DNA of 50,078 nt from Saccharibacillus sp. CPCC 101409 (GCF_030518235.1 NZ_JAULSA010000024.1:1-50078); one strand, 5' to 3'. Positions 1-11,077 are shown, counted from the first letter of the stretch. The notes: generated by a model not told the origin, from the sequence alone. Translations and numbers: made by a program.

Positions 1-1
1 C

Positions 2-169
2 ATGACGAAGGTGAAACAGAAGGTATCCGGCTGTTTTCGGACCGAGCAGGGAGCGAAACAATTCGCTCGGCTGCGCTCGGTGATTTCGACCTTGATGAAA
101 CAGGGCAAACCCCTCCTCGATTCGTTGACCTACGCTTTACGCCACCGTACCTCGCTGGTGGGGTGCTAA
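2..169 (+). pseudogene. C-terminal end of an IS66-like transposase (partial)
   Basis: An open frame runs from the window edge to a TAA at 167-169. It encodes about 55 residues that start near VKQKVSGCFRTEQGAKQF and continue with an RSVISTLMKQGKPLLDSL-type tail. This matches the conserved C-terminal element I know from IS66-family transposases (KQKxSGCFRSxxGA followed by an F...R..I.T..KQG pattern). Only the C-terminus is in the window, so it cannot be told whether the gene is intact to the left. The stop codon touches the first unit of the repeat array at 169-305, leaving no visible IS66 terminal inverted repeat, which suggests a truncated or rearranged copy. The family call is from memory of the motif; no catalytic DDE residues are in view. 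Confidence 0.65.
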
Positions 170-305
170 GTAGTAACCGCAGATACAACTATTTGGCGAA
201 GAAAAAGGCGATTGGGCGGAAATGAGCCGAATTAAGTGTGCAGGCGCCGTTATTTGGCGAAAAGAAGCGAAATCACTCAAAATAGATGTACTCACGACGT
301 TATTT
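169..305. repeat. Intergenic repeat array I (three 26-bp units, family A)
   Basis: Three 26-bp units lie at 169-194, 230-255 and 280-305. Each ends in TATTT and, apart from the first two, begins with AAATA; the middle holds a TGTAC/TGCGNCG-like core. Start-to-start distances are 61 and 50 bases. The first unit is in the opposite orientation to the other two. This is the same geometry as the last three units of array II (10905, 10966, 11016). A fourth unit would be expected near 119-144, but that stretch is transposase coding sequence. Confidence 0.75.
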
Positions 306-415
306 GGGATCGGCTTCCCGGCGCGGCTGCTTCTTTGAACGACGCGCGTCAATCATGACGGACAAACTTGCAGACAGAACAGGCCAAGCCGACCGAAAAA
401 GCGAACCGAAAAAAT

Positions 416-456
416 AAAACAGGGCGACGCCGAGAATATCGGCATCACCCTGTTTT
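416..456 (-). terminator. Rho-independent terminator after eno
   Basis: On the minus strand an AAAACAGGG...CCCTGTTTT stem with a GCCGA/TCGGC inner part closes a short ATTC-type loop and ends in a T-rich tract. It lies about 100 bases past the eno stop codon and is the likely end of the glycolytic transcript. Inner mismatches (GTGATGCC against GGCGTCGCC) are wobble compatible. Confidence 0.8.
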
Positions 457-560
457 GTTGCGTGCAAGCTTTACAAGCTTGCACGTTTGGTTCGGGAAGG
501 GGCTATGAAAGCAGCCCCTTCTTATCCGAACTTCTTATTCGGAAGCTCTTTTTAAACCTC

Positions 561-1976
<1,416 letters not shown>

Positions 1977-1994
1977 CTATGCCACATTCCGATG

Positions 1995-3544
1995 TTACTT
2001 GGAAGTTTTGCGTCCGGAAATCACGGAAGTCCCGGTCATTTCCGCAGGCTGCGGCACCTGCATCAGATCGAGGATCGTCGGCGCGATGTCGGCCAGGATG
2101 CCGCCGTCGCGCAGTGTCACGTCTTCGCTCGTGACGATAAACGGAACCGGGTTGGTCGTATGCGCCGTTTGCGGGCGTCCGAACTCGTCGATTTCCGTTT
2201 CCGCGTTGCCGTGGTCGGCCGTGATCAGCACCACGCCGCCTTTGGCGAGCACCGCGTCTACCACGCGGCCCACGCACTCGTCGGTCGTTTCGACCGCTTT
2301 GATCGTCGGCTCCATCATGCCGGAGTGTCCGACCATGTCCGGGTTCGCGAAGTTCAGGATAATGCAGTCCTGTCTTTCCGCTTCGATCTCGGCCACGCAG
2401 GCGTCGGCGACTTCGTACGCGCTCATCTCCGGCTTCAGGTCGTAAGTGGCGACCTTGGGCGAGTTGATCAGGATGCGCGTTTCGCCTTCCAGCTCCACAT
2501 CGCGTCCGCCGCTGAAGAAGAACGTGACGTGCGGATACTTTTCCGTTTCGGCGATGCGCAGCTGCGTTTTGTTATTCTGCACGAGCACTTCGCCCAGTGT
2601 ATTGTTCAGGTTCTTCGGCGAGTACGCCACAAGACCCTGCACATTGACGCTGTACGTCGTGAACGAAACAAAGCTCAGCGTTTCCGGCTGGCCGCTTCCG
2701 CGGTTGAAGCCGGTGAATTCCGGGTTGGTCAGCGCTTCGGAGATCTGGATCGCGCGGTCCGGGCGGAAGTTGATGAAGATGATGGAGTCGCCCGTTTCGA
2801 TCTTCGCGGTCGGCTCTGCGCCCTTCGTCACGACGGCCGGCAGAACGAATTCGTCCATAACGTTCTTCGCGTACGAATCTTCGATCGCCTGCAGCGGGCT
2901 GCCCACGAGTTCGCCTTCGCCGTAAACCATCGCGCGGTACGCAAGCTCGACGCGTTCCCAGCGCTTGTCGCGGTCCATCGCGTAGTAGCGGCCCTGCACG
3001 GTCGCGATTTGTCCCACGCCGAGCTCGGCGATCTTGTCGACCAGCTGCTGCATGTATTTCTTGCCGCTGTCCGGCGCTACGTCGCGGCCGTCCATAAACG
3101 CATGGATGTACACGTCGCTAAAGTCGTTTTTCTTCGCCAGTTCCAGTACCGCGAACAAATGGTCGATGTGGCTGTGCACGCCGCCGTCCGACAGCAGGCC
3201 CAGTATATGCAGCTTTTTGCCGGATTTCTTGGCCGATTGGATCGCGGACAGCAGGATTTCATTTTCGAAAAACTCGCCGTCGCGGATCGATTTGGTGATG
3301 CGGGTCAAATCCTGGTACACGATGCGTCCGGCGCCGATGTTCAGGTGGCCGACTTCGGAGTTGCCCATCTGCCCTTCCGGCAGGCCTACGGCTTCGCCGC
3401 AGGCCGTCAGCGTCGTGTGCGGATACTTGTTCCAGAAACGCTCGTAGTTCGGTTTCTTCGCCTGGGCAACCGCGTTGCCTTCCACGCCTTCGCGCAGACC
3501 GAAGCCGTCCATAATGATCAGTGCTACCGGTTTTGGAGCCGTCA

Positions 3545-3545
<1 letters not shown>
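1995..3545 (-). CDS. gpmI: 2,3-bisphosphoglycerate-independent phosphoglycerate mutase
   Basis: Interconverts 3- and 2-phosphoglycerate using a phosphoserine intermediate and, in this family, Mn. The 516-residue protein shows the alkaline-phosphatase-fold metal site Asp13 (IIMDGFG), the nucleophile Ser63 in [14 protein letters not shown], and the late ADHGNAE motif. Its ATG overlaps the tpiA stop by one base (TAATG), which indicates translational coupling. Known Bacillus homologues are pH sensitive through Mn binding and matter for sporulation; that is family knowledge, not seen here. Length is typical. Confidence 0.97.
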
Positions 3546-4535
<990 letters not shown>

Positions 4536-4600
4536 CTTTAAAACTCGTTCCACGCTATTTCACGATTCTTCGCCGCTCCGGGCGGCTCGGGATCGAGGTC

Positions 4601-5785
4601 TTACTTATCGTTCAGGGCTACGACGCCCGGGAGGGCTTTGCCTTCCATAAACTCCAGGGAAGCGCCGCCGCCTGTGGAGATATGGTCCATCTTGTCGGCC
4701 AGGCCGAATTTCTCGGTTGCCGCAGCGGAGTCGCCGCCGCCGATGATGGTGTAGCCTTGAGTCGCCGCGCAAGCTTCGCCCACGGCGCGGGTGCCGTGCG
4801 AGAAAGGCTCGATTTCGAATACGCCCATCGGCCCGTTCCAAACGACCAGTTTGGAGTTTGCGATGACTTCGGCGTATTTTTCACGCGTTTTCGGACCGAT
4901 GTCGATGCCTTCCCAATCGGACGGGATGCCTTCTTCGACGTTGATGATCTTCGTGTTGGCCGAAGCGCTGAAGTCGTCGGAGATCACGATATCGACCGGC
5001 AGCAGGAAGTTCTTGCCGAGCTTTTTCGCTTTTTCGATAAAGCCCAGCGCGACATCGAGTTTGCTTTCGTCGAGCAGGGATTGTCCCACTTCGTAGCCTT
5101 GGGCTTTGAAGAAGGTGTAAGCCAGGCCGCCGCCGATCAGCACGTTGTCGGCGATGTTCAGCAGGTTGTCGATCACGTCGATCTTGTCTTTGACTTTGGA
5201 ACCGCCGACGATCGCCGTGAACGGGCGTTCCGGGTTCGACAGGGCTTTGCCCAGTACGTCGAGTTCTTTCTCCATCAACAGGCCGGATACGGCCGGCAGG
5301 TGATGCGCGATGCCTTCGGTGGAAGCATGGGCACGGTGAGCGGCGCCGAATGCGTCGTTTACGAACAGATCGGCGAGCGAAGCGAACTCTTTTGCGAGTT
5401 CCGGATCGTTCTTCTCTTCGCCTTTGTGGAAACGAACGTTTTCCAGTACCAGCACGTCTCCGTCTTTGAGCTCGGCGATTTTAGCCTTGACCGCGTCTCC
5501 GATCGACTCGTCCGTTTTGGCAACCGGTTTGCCCAGCAGCTCGGACAGGCGTTCCGCGGCCGGCGTCAGTCTCATCGATTCGACGACTTCGCCTTTCGGA
5601 CGTCCCAGGTGGCTCGCCAGCAGAACTTTCGCGCCTCTTTCGGTCAGGTATTCGATCGTCGGAATCGTGGCACGGATACGAGTATCGTCCGTAATTTTTC
5701 CGTCTTCGAGCGGAACGTTAAAATCGACGCGCACAAACACAACTTTGCCGTTTACTTCTACGTCACGTACACTTTTCTTATTCAT
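4601..5785 (-). CDS. pgk: Phosphoglycerate kinase
   Basis: Makes ATP and 3-phosphoglycerate from 1,3-bisphosphoglycerate. The 394-residue product starts [20 protein letters not shown], contains the DFNVPLE substrate segment, the ASHLGRPKG motif and the C-terminal nucleotide motif [13 protein letters not shown]. The ATG at 5785 is preferred over one eight codons upstream because GGGGGAT lies 8-9 bases before it and the family starts here. A terminator-like hairpin lies between it and gap, so it may depend on read-through or an unseen promoter. Typical length; secure call. Confidence 0.98.
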   Translation of the reverse strand: MNKKSVRDVEVNGKVVFVRVDFNVPLEDGKITDDTRIRATIPTIEYLTERGAKVLLASHLGRPKGEVVESMRLTPAAERLSELLGKPVAKTDESIGDAVKAKIAELKDGDVLVLENVRFHKGEEKNDPELAKEFASLADLFVNDAFGAAHRAHASTEGIAHHLPAVSGLLMEKELDVLGKALSNPERPFTAIVGGSKVKDKIDVIDNLLNIADNVLIGGGLAYTFFKAQGYEVGQSLLDESKLDVALGFIEKAKKLGKNFLLPVDIVISDDFSASANTKIINVEEGIPSDWEGIDIGPKTREKYAEVIANSKLVVWNGPMGVFEIEPFSHGTRAVGEACAATQGYTIIGGGDSAAATEKFGLADKMDHISTGGGASLEFMEGKALPGVVALNDK

Positions 5786-5859
5786 AAAATTAATCCCCCA
5801 TGCCCTCAAATTTAGAATTCAGGAATCCAAGGAATACGACCCTGGCGGCGGCAACTTAG

Positions 5860-5896
5860 AAAAAGCGGAAACAAAGAGACCCTGTTTCCGCTTTTT
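5860..5896 (-). terminator. Hairpin terminator between gap and pgk
   Basis: The arms AAAAAGCGGAAACA and TGTTTCCGCTTTTT are perfect complements around a nine-base loop, with T runs on both strands. It lies about 70 bases after the gap stop and may reduce transcription into pgk, giving the higher gap level that is usual in Bacillus-type clusters. The effect on expression is inference. Confidence 0.85.
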
Positions 5897-5962
5897 GTGC
5901 ACGCCCCGCATTGAACGGGACGTGCTATTTACTTACCGCTGTTTGCGCAGAAATCGCCGGAA

Positions 5963-6973
5963 TTACTGAGCTTTTTTCGCGAAGAGTTCAAGCGTACGAA
6001 CCAGTTGAGCCGTGTAGGACATTTCGTTGTCGTACCAAGCTACCGTCTTCACGAGCTGCTTGTCGCCAACTGTCATTACGCGGGTTTGCGTAGCGTCGAA
6101 CAGGGAGCCGAAAGTCATGCCCTTGATGTCGGACGATACGATTTCGTCTTCGGTGTAGCCGTAAGTTTCCGGATCGGAAGCTTCTTTCATGGCTGCGTTG
6201 ACTTCGTCGACCGTTACGTTTTTCTCCAGAACCGTTACCAGCTCTGTCAGGGAACCCGTAGCAACCGGCACGCGCTGCGCTGCGCCGTCGAGTTTGCCTT
6301 GCAGTTCAGGGATAACCAGGCCGATTGCTTTAGCGGCGCCGGTCGTGTTCGGGATGATGTTTTCGGCCGCTGCGCGAGCGCGACGGAAGTCGCCTTTTGC
6401 GTGCGGAGCGTCCAGCGTGTTTTGGTCGCCGGTGTAAGCGTGGATCGTCGTCATGAGACCTTGAACGATACCGAACTTGTCCTGCAGCGTTTTGGCCATA
6501 GGAGCCAGGCAGTTCGTTGTGCAAGACGCGCCGGAGATTACTGTTTCCGTACCGTCGAGGATATCGTGGTTGACGTTGTAAACGACTGTTTTCATGTCGC
6601 CTGTAGCCGGTGCGGAGATTACGACTTTTTTAGCGCCTGCCGTAATGTGCTTTTCAGCGCCTTCTTTGGTTGTGAAGAAGCCTGTGCACTCCAGAACGAT
6701 GTCAACGCCGAGCTCTCCCCAAGGCAGTTCTTCAGGGTTGCGGTTCGCGAGAACCTTAACTTCTTTGCCGTTTACTTTGAAGAAGCCGTCGTGTACTTCG
6801 ACTTCGCCGTTGAATTTGCCTTGAGTTGTATCATATTTCAGCAGGTGCGCGAGCATTTTAGCGTCGGTCAAGTCGTTGATTGCTACGACCTCGATGCCTT
6901 CCACGTCTTGAATGCGGCGGAAAGCCAGACGTCCGATACGACCAAATCCGTTAATTCCTACTTTTACAGTCAT
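5963..6973 (-). CDS. gapA: Glyceraldehyde-3-phosphate dehydrogenase, glycolytic NAD type
   Basis: Oxidises and phosphorylates glyceraldehyde 3-phosphate to 1,3-bisphosphoglycerate. The 336 residues begin [20 protein letters not shown] (Rossmann fold). Asp34 in AINDLTD favours NAD over NADP, as in glycolytic GapA. The active-site Cys151 is in SGASCTTN and the base His178 in [11 protein letters not shown] perfect-looking TAGGAGGAA ribosome binding site precedes the ATG. It follows cggR by about 100 bases, as in Bacillus subtilis, and is expected to be repressed by CggR without glucose and induced by fructose-1,6-bisphosphate. Confidence 0.98.
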   Translation of the reverse strand: MTVKVGINGFGRIGRLAFRRIQDVEGIEVVAINDLTDAKMLAHLLKYDTTQGKFNGEVEVHDGFFKVNGKEVKVLANRNPEELPWGELGVDIVLECTGFFTTKEGAEKHITAGAKKVVISAPATGDMKTVVYNVNHDILDGTETVISGASCTTNCLAPMAKTLQDKFGIVQGLMTTIHAYTGDQNTLDAPHAKGDFRRARAAAENIIPNTTGAAKAIGLVIPELQGKLDGAAQRVPVATGSLTELVTVLEKNVTVDEVNAAMKEASDPETYGYTEDEIVSSDIKGMTFGSLFDATQTRVMTVGDKQLVKTVAWYDNEMSYTAQLVRTLELFAKKAQ

Positions 6974-7074
6974 TGAACAGTTCCTCCTAAATGGATGGTT
7001 TTTGAAGAAATGTTTTTATTTATTCAAGGCGTTCCTTTATTGAAAAAGGCTTCGCCATGAGTAACGATAAGAGT

Positions 7075-8112
7075 TCAGGCCCGCTCCATCTCCTGCACGA
7101 TCTCGATCGCCGCCGCTTCGTCGAGCACCAGGATATCTTCCTGCCCGAAACGCAGCACCGCATGGATCGATTTGGCTTTGGAGCGTCCTCCCGCGATACC
7201 GAGCACGATGTCCGTGGCTTTGATATCGTCGAGTCTGAGTCCGAGCGTCAGCATGTTGTGCACGACGCTGCCGCTTTCGTCGAAGTAGTAGCCGAACGAT
7301 TCGGCCACCGCTCCTTTTTGCCGGAGTTCGCTTGTCGTCGCCGCATCCAGTTTGCGCCTTCGCGCCATCTCCATCGCGTCCCCGATGCCGTGCACGACGA
7401 TGCGCGCGGTCCGGATCTCGCCGACGATTTCCTGGATGTTCGGGTCGTGTACGAGCGATTCGTACGCTTCCCGGCTCAAAAGGTCGGGCACGTGCAGCAG
7501 CCGGTAATCGGCGCCTACCCGCTTGGCCATGTTCGAAGCGATGGTGTTGGCCTGGATCTCCAGGCTTTCTCCCAGTCCGCCCCGCGCCGGTACGAACCAG
7601 CTTCCTTTCAGAGGCGCGTTCACCGGATGGGTGAGCTGCTCGGCCATCTCGGCCAGCGTGGTGCCGCCCGTTACCGCAACGACGTCCCCGCCCCGCATGA
7701 CGCCCAGCAGCGCTTTGGCTCCGGCTTTGCCGAGCTCGCGCTTGGACAGCGGCGATTCTTCGCAGTTCCCCGGGACCACCACGACTTTCCGGAGGCCGTA
7801 GAACCTTCGAATCTTCTCTTCCAGGTTGGACAATCCCACTAATTCCTTCAGTACCGGTTCCAGACGCTCAAGAAGGAGTTGTCCGGCATCGCTGATCCGC
7901 ATGCCCGCCGTATCCGTCTCGATCAAACCCTGCGCTTTGAGCAGGTCGGTCTCGGCCCTCAGCACGCGTTCGGTCATTTGCAGGGAATGCGCAAGCGTGC
8001 GTCTTCCCGTCGTGCCCGTCAGCATAATCTGATGAAGGATGGTGTACCTTTTCTTGAGAGTTTCCATGAGATCAGGAAGTAGCTGCTGCTGGATTTCGAG
8101 AATGTTCTGCAT
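7075..8112 (-). CDS. cggR: Central glycolytic genes regulator CggR (SorC family)
   Basis: Repressor of the gap operon; fructose-1,6-bisphosphate weakens its DNA binding in the characterised homologue. The 345-residue protein has an N-terminal winged helix (roughly residues 20-75, TLAHSLQMTERVLRAETDLL) and a SorC-type sugar-binding domain (GDVVAVTGGTTLAEMAE, then PARGGLGES). The GTG at 8121 collides with the GCAGGAG ribosome binding site, so the ATG at 8112 is taken as start. It is first in the operon, behind a consensus promoter and a CggR operator. Length fits the Bacillus protein of about 340. Confidence 0.95.
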   Translation of the reverse strand: MQNILEIQQQLLPDLMETLKKRYTILHQIMLTGTTGRRTLAHSLQMTERVLRAETDLLKAQGLIETDTAGMRISDAGQLLLERLEPVLKELVGLSNLEEKIRRFYGLRKVVVVPGNCEESPLSKRELGKAGAKALLGVMRGGDVVAVTGGTTLAEMAEQLTHPVNAPLKGSWFVPARGGLGESLEIQANTIASNMAKRVGADYRLLHVPDLLSREAYESLVHDPNIQEIVGEIRTARIVVHGIGDAMEMARRRKLDAATTSELRQKGAVAESFGYYFDESGSVVHNMLTLGLRLDDIKATDIVLGIAGGRSKAKSIHAVLRFGQEDILVLDEAAAIEIVQEMERA

Positions 8113-8160
8113 GCTATCCACTCCTGCAAACTTCGTCTGCCCGTATAGTTCAAATCAGTG

Positions 8161-8196
8161 GACATTTATTGTCCCGGGAACACTTTTTATGTCCCA
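8161..8196 (-). promoter_or_regulatory. CggR operator
   Basis: Read on the minus strand the site is TGGGAC-N6-AGTG-N4-CGGGAC-N6-TGTC. This fits the published Bacillus operator form CGGGAC-N6-TGTC-N4-CGGGAC-N6-TGTC with the second half perfect and the first half diverged at three positions. It starts just past the predicted transcription start and lies about 50 bases before the cggR start codon, so bound CggR would block elongation, as known for this regulator. Confidence 0.9.
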
Positions 8197-8201
8197 CAGC
8201 T

Positions 8202-8230
8202 ATTCTACCCAATTTCGCGGCGCGATGCAA
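8202..8230 (-). promoter_or_regulatory. Sigma-A promoter of cggR-gap
   Basis: On the minus strand TTGCAT (8230-8225) and TAGAAT (8207-8202) are separated by exactly 17 bases. Transcription would begin near 8195, at the edge of the CggR operator. Confidence 0.85.
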
Positions 8231-8358
8231 GCTCTGCCCGAAGGATAATTTTTTCGTTTAACGTCCTTCGTTTGCGCTACTATATATAGGAGAAATACGG
8301 ACAGCAGGCGCATGATCTGGGTGCTCGGTTGTCTGTTTTTTCACAGAGTAAAGAGGGC

Positions 8359-8387
8359 TTGCAATTTTTATTGCAGCCTTATATAAT
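8359..8387 (+). promoter_or_regulatory. Sigma-A promoter of the tRNA-Arg gene
   Basis: TTGCAA (8359-8364), 17-base spacer, TATAAT (8382-8387). The spacing and -10 box are consensus, and the tRNA begins 27 bases downstream, a short leader typical for a single tRNA gene. Confidence 0.85.
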
Positions 8388-8413
8388 AATAATCGCTGCT
8401 GTTTAAGAAATGT

Positions 8414-8488
8414 GCGCCCGTGGTCCAATGGATATGACGTAGGCCTCCGAAGCCTGAGATCCAAGTTCGATTCTTGGCGGGCGCGCCA
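8414..8488 (+). tRNA. tRNA-Arg (anticodon CCG)
   Basis: A complete cloverleaf: acceptor GCGCCCG paired with CGGGCGC, T stem CCAAG/CTTGG around TTCGATT, anticodon stem TAGGC/GCCTG with loop CTCCGAA giving anticodon CCG (reads CGG). The CCA end is encoded at 8486-8488. It stands alone between the divergent cggR and the co-oriented clpP, with its own promoter. Confidence 0.95.
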
Positions 8489-8570
8489 TTATTTCTTCGA
8501 AATCGCCGGTTCCCGGAATCTGCCGGAACTGCCAGCCCGTTTATTATTTAACTGTATTTTTTGTTCGTGA

Positions 8571-8592
8571 CGCCGATATCGGCTATTTTTTT
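8571..8592 (+). terminator. Probable terminator after tRNA-Arg
   Basis: CGCCGATATCGGC, a short self-complementary stem, is followed by TATTTTTTTT. The stem is only four or five pairs with a tiny loop, so strength is uncertain. It separates the tRNA from the clpP promoter. Confidence 0.5.
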
Positions 8593-8601
8593 TGTAGAAA
8601 G

Positions 8602-8618
8602 TTTGACTTTCTTTGACT
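8602..8618 (-). promoter_or_regulatory. CtsR operator upstream of clpP
   Basis: On the minus strand the heptad AGTCAAA occurs twice with a GAA spacer. This fits the CtsR direct-repeat consensus (RGTCAAA-NAN-RGTCAAA). It overlaps the -35 region of the clpP promoter, so heat-labile repression by CtsR is expected. ctsR itself is not in this window. Confidence 0.9.
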
Positions 8619-8641
8619 TTGTGTTTGGAATTGTTTATCAT
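8613..8641 (+). promoter_or_regulatory. Sigma-A promoter of clpP
   Basis: TTGACT (8613-8618), 17 bases, TATCAT (8636-8641). The -35 box is part of the second CtsR heptad, which explains how the operator can act. Confidence 0.85.
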
Positions 8642-8752
8642 ATGGGTAATACCAGCTAGACGTTTACCGAAGCCGCCCGCTGGGCCGGTTCCGGCAGGCT
8701 AATCCCATTATAAATAGAGCGGAAACGTTCCGTTCACAAGGAGGTTTTTCAC

Positions 8753-9355
8753 TTGGGTTACATTCCTATGGTCGTTGAACAAAGCAACCGCGGCGAGAGA
8801 GCCTATGACATCTACTCCCGTCTGCTGAAAGACCGCATCATCTTCCTCGGCACCGAAGTTAACGACGTCGTCGCCAACGCGATTATCGCACAGATGCTGT
8901 TCCTCGAAGCGGAAGATCCGGAGAAGGACATCTACCTCTACATCAACAGCCCGGGCGGTTCGATCACGGCCGGCATGGCGATTTTCGATACGATGCAGTT
9001 CATCAAGGCGGACGTGTCCACGATCTGCGTCGGCATGGCCGCGTCGATGGGCGCATTCCTGCTGAACGCGGGCGCGAAGGGCAAACGCTTCGCTCTGCCG
9101 AACAGCGAAATCATGATTCACCAACCGCTCGGCGGCGCTCAGGGCCAGGCTTCGGATATCGAGATCCGCGCCCGCCGCATCCTCGCGCTGCGCGACAAGC
9201 TGAACCGCATCCTCTCCGAGCGCACCGGCCAGCCGCTGGAACGCATCGAGAAAGATACGGACCGCGACTACTTCATGGAAGCGGCAGCGGCAGCGGAATA
9301 CGGCATCATCGACAAAGTGATCGAGAAGCCGATTGCGGAAGTCGGCGTGAAGTAA
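8753..9355 (+). CDS. clpP: ATP-dependent Clp protease proteolytic subunit
   Basis: Forms the tetradecameric serine protease chamber that works with ClpC, ClpX or ClpE ATPases to degrade misfolded and regulatory proteins. The 200-residue product carries the full catalytic triad: Ser98 (GMAASMGAF), His123 (MIHQPLGG) and Asp172 (DRDYF). The start is an unusual TTG, supported by AAGGAGG eight bases upstream and by the [12 protein letters not shown]-terminus usual for ClpP. It is monocistronic, with a CtsR-controlled promoter and its own terminator. Length is normal. Confidence 0.98.
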   Translation: MGYIPMVVEQSNRGERAYDIYSRLLKDRIIFLGTEVNDVVANAIIAQMLFLEAEDPEKDIYLYINSPGGSITAGMAIFDTMQFIKADVSTICVGMAASMGAFLLNAGAKGKRFALPNSEIMIHQPLGGAQGQASDIEIRARRILALRDKLNRILSERTGQPLERIEKDTDRDYFMEAAAAAEYGIIDKVIEKPIAEVGVK

Positions 9356-9407
9356 ACGGAAATGCGGATTGCGGTTTTCGCCCCGGCGGAAGCTGTCTAT
9401 ACGCGAA

Positions 9408-9443
9408 GAATCGTTCGGGCGCAGTCCCGGGCGGTTCTTTTTT
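9408..9443 (+). terminator. Terminator after clpP
   Basis: A 12-pair stem with some G-T pairs (GAATCGTTCGGG with CCCGGGCGGTTC) closes a six-base loop and is followed by six T residues, about 50 bases beyond the clpP stop. Confidence 0.85.
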
Positions 9444-9561
9444 ATATTTTTCCTCAAAAGAAACGCACAGCGCGCAACGCCGGCGGACGAAGCGCGTATA
9501 GATGCAGGTACATATTCGCGCATTCCCCTACCATACACCCACCCCGAGGAGGATATTATCC

Positions 9562-10347
9562 ATGCAGTTTCGCCATAACGACTTTCGTATTTTCAGTTCG
9601 GTCAAAAGAGAAAATTTGATTATCGAGATCATGCAGGCGGGCGGCCTTCCGGAGAATTATAACGAAGAAGTGGCCAAATCGCTGAATCACCACGAACACG
9701 ACCGCTTCCACTGGCAGCAGGTACGCATCCTGATCCAGGACTCTTCCGTCATGCTCGAATCCGGCGCGCTCCAATACATGATCGGCAATATCGAGATGGA
9801 GAACCGCACTGGCGGCGTCGGCGGCTTCGCCAAGAAATTCGTCGGCAGCGCGGTAACGGGCGAGACGGCCAACAAACCGATCTACCGCGGCAGCGGCGAG
9901 ATCTACCTGGAGCCCAAACGCAAAGACTTCACCCTGATCGAGCTCGCGGCCGGCGAAGAAGTCATCGTGGACGACGGACTGTTCTACTGTGCGGAAAACA
10001 AAGTCAAAGTGGGCGTCGCCAAGCAGGGCAACGTCTCAACGGCGCTGTTCGGCGGCGAAGGATTGTTCCAGACGAAGATTACGGCTTCCGAGAACTGCTA
10101 TGTGGTGCTGGAGCTGCCGGTGCCGGAGTACGAGTTGGTCCGCTACGAGCTGGACGGCAGCGAAACGCTGAAAGTCGACGGCAGCTTCGCCGTTCTGCGC
10201 AGCAGCACGGTCGAGTTCACGGTCGAGAAATCGACCAAGTCCCTGGTCGGTTCGGCGACTTCGGGCGAAGGCATGCTTCAAACGTTCCGCGGACGCGGCG
10301 AAGTCTGGCTGGCGCCGACGCTGCCGATCCGGCCGAAGACGTTTTAG
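9562..10347 (+). CDS. AIM24-family (PF01987) protein
   Basis: A 261-residue soluble protein of the AIM24/DUF124 beta-strand family. Family traits seen are the GALQYMIGNIEMENRTGG segment, GSGEIYLEP, and the repeated pattern near the C-terminus (SATSGEGMLQTFRGRGEVWLAP). The start at 9562 is chosen over an ATG 20 codons earlier because AGGAGG lies nine bases before it. There is no signal peptide or membrane segment. The biological role in bacteria is not established; the name comes from a yeast mitochondrial protein. It is convergent with the Rrf2-type gene, with two repeat arrays between them and no clear terminator of its own. Confidence 0.8.
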   Translation: MQFRHNDFRIFSSVKRENLIIEIMQAGGLPENYNEEVAKSLNHHEHDRFHWQQVRILIQDSSVMLESGALQYMIGNIEMENRTGGVGGFAKKFVGSAVTGETANKPIYRGSGEIYLEPKRKDFTLIELAAGEEVIVDDGLFYCAENKVKVGVAKQGNVSTALFGGEGLFQTKITASENCYVVLELPVPEYELVRYELDGSETLKVDGSFAVLRSSTVEFTVEKSTKSLVGSATSGEGMLQTFRGRGEVWLAPTLPIRPKTF

Positions 10348-10446
10348 AGGCCTAAGAAGAGGGAAGCGGCCTGCGGCTGCGCTATCGGAAGCGGCGGTCG
10401 TACTCCGGAAACCGCGGTTGCGCTGCATCGGGCCGGCTGCTGCCGG

Positions 10447-10637
10447 TTACGTTGCAGAATATGCAATGTAAAACGCCGTAATTGGCTGACGGGGCCGGCT
10501 ACGTTGCATATTTTGCAATGAAATCCCGATTTTCGCGGAATTTATCATGATTTGGGCTGTTTACGTTACGGAATATGCAACGTAGGCTTCCAACTTGGCC
10601 TTTTTAAGCCGCTTACGTTGCATATTGTGCAACGTAA
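10447..10637. repeat. Intergenic repeat array IV (four palindromic units, family B)
   Basis: Four copies of a palindrome TACGTTGC-N7-GCAACGTA (with mismatches) have their first T at 10448, 10500, 10562 and 10614, giving distances of 52, 62 and 52 bases. The last copy is extended to perfect 17-bp arms (AAGCCGCTTACGTTGCA at 10606-10622 with its complement at 10628-10644). The array lies between the convergent AIM24 and rrf2-type genes. Same geometry as arrays II, III and V. Confidence 0.85.
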
Positions 10638-10720
10638 GCGGCTTGTATACTTTTATTCGGCCGGGCTCGAAATAATAAATGCCGAACGAAAGTCTGTTTC
10701 TTTCCCCCTGCAAACCGGCA

Positions 10721-10749
10721 AAAAAAAGCCGGAGCATCCGCTCCGGCTT
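10721..10749 (-). terminator. Minus-strand terminator hairpin
   Basis: AAGCCGGAG-N6-CTCCGGCTT forms a perfect nine-pair stem, followed on the minus strand by eight or nine T residues. It would stop transcripts that read leftward out of the Rrf2-type gene and array II. Confidence 0.85.
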
Positions 10750-10854
10750 CAGATTGTCGAGAAACAATTCGATGTAAAGATGATAGGTAGGTTCGAGTGG
10801 AATAAAAGGTCGGGGAAGAGGCTGGAGAAGTAAGCGAGAGGCAGGACGAATCTA

Positions 10855-11041
10855 AAATAGCTGCGTATAGCCCCTTATTTAGGCTTAATCTTGCGTTTGC
10901 GAGGAAATAACTACGCTGATACATCTATTTCGAGTTTTTTGGCTTCAATTCGGCCTTTGGCTCCCAAATAATTGCACCTGCGTCGCTATTTGAACAAACC
11001 GAAGCGATTCTCCTCAAATAAGTGTACCTGCGTCGCTATTT
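10855..11041. repeat. Intergenic repeat array II (four 26-bp units, family A)
   Basis: Units of exactly 26 bp at 10855-10880, 10905-10930, 10966-10991 and 11016-11041 all begin AAATA and end TATTT. Starts are 50, 61 and 50 bases apart, so spacers are 24, 35 and 24 bases. The first two units read best in reverse orientation and the last two forward, so the whole 187-bp block is an imperfect inverted repeat around its 35-base centre. Units three and four share a TGCGTCGCTATTT half. No gene is seen here. Confidence 0.85.
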
Positions 11042-11077
11042 TCCGTTTGGAACCTTATCGGGCTTTCTCGACGCTCT

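Noticed and set aside
169..305. Regularly spaced repeats as a CRISPR array
   Set aside because: Units are degenerate and in mixed orientation, spacers are of two fixed lengths and partly alike between loci, there are only three or four units per array, and no cas genes are in the window.
137..352. Minus-strand 71-codon frame at the left edge
   Set aside because: It lies across array I and antisense to the transposase end, with no ribosome binding site or domain.
10552..10924. Small frames on both strands inside the 10.4-11.1 kb gap
   Set aside because: They run through repeat arrays and terminator stems, have no ribosome binding sites and show no protein-like pattern.
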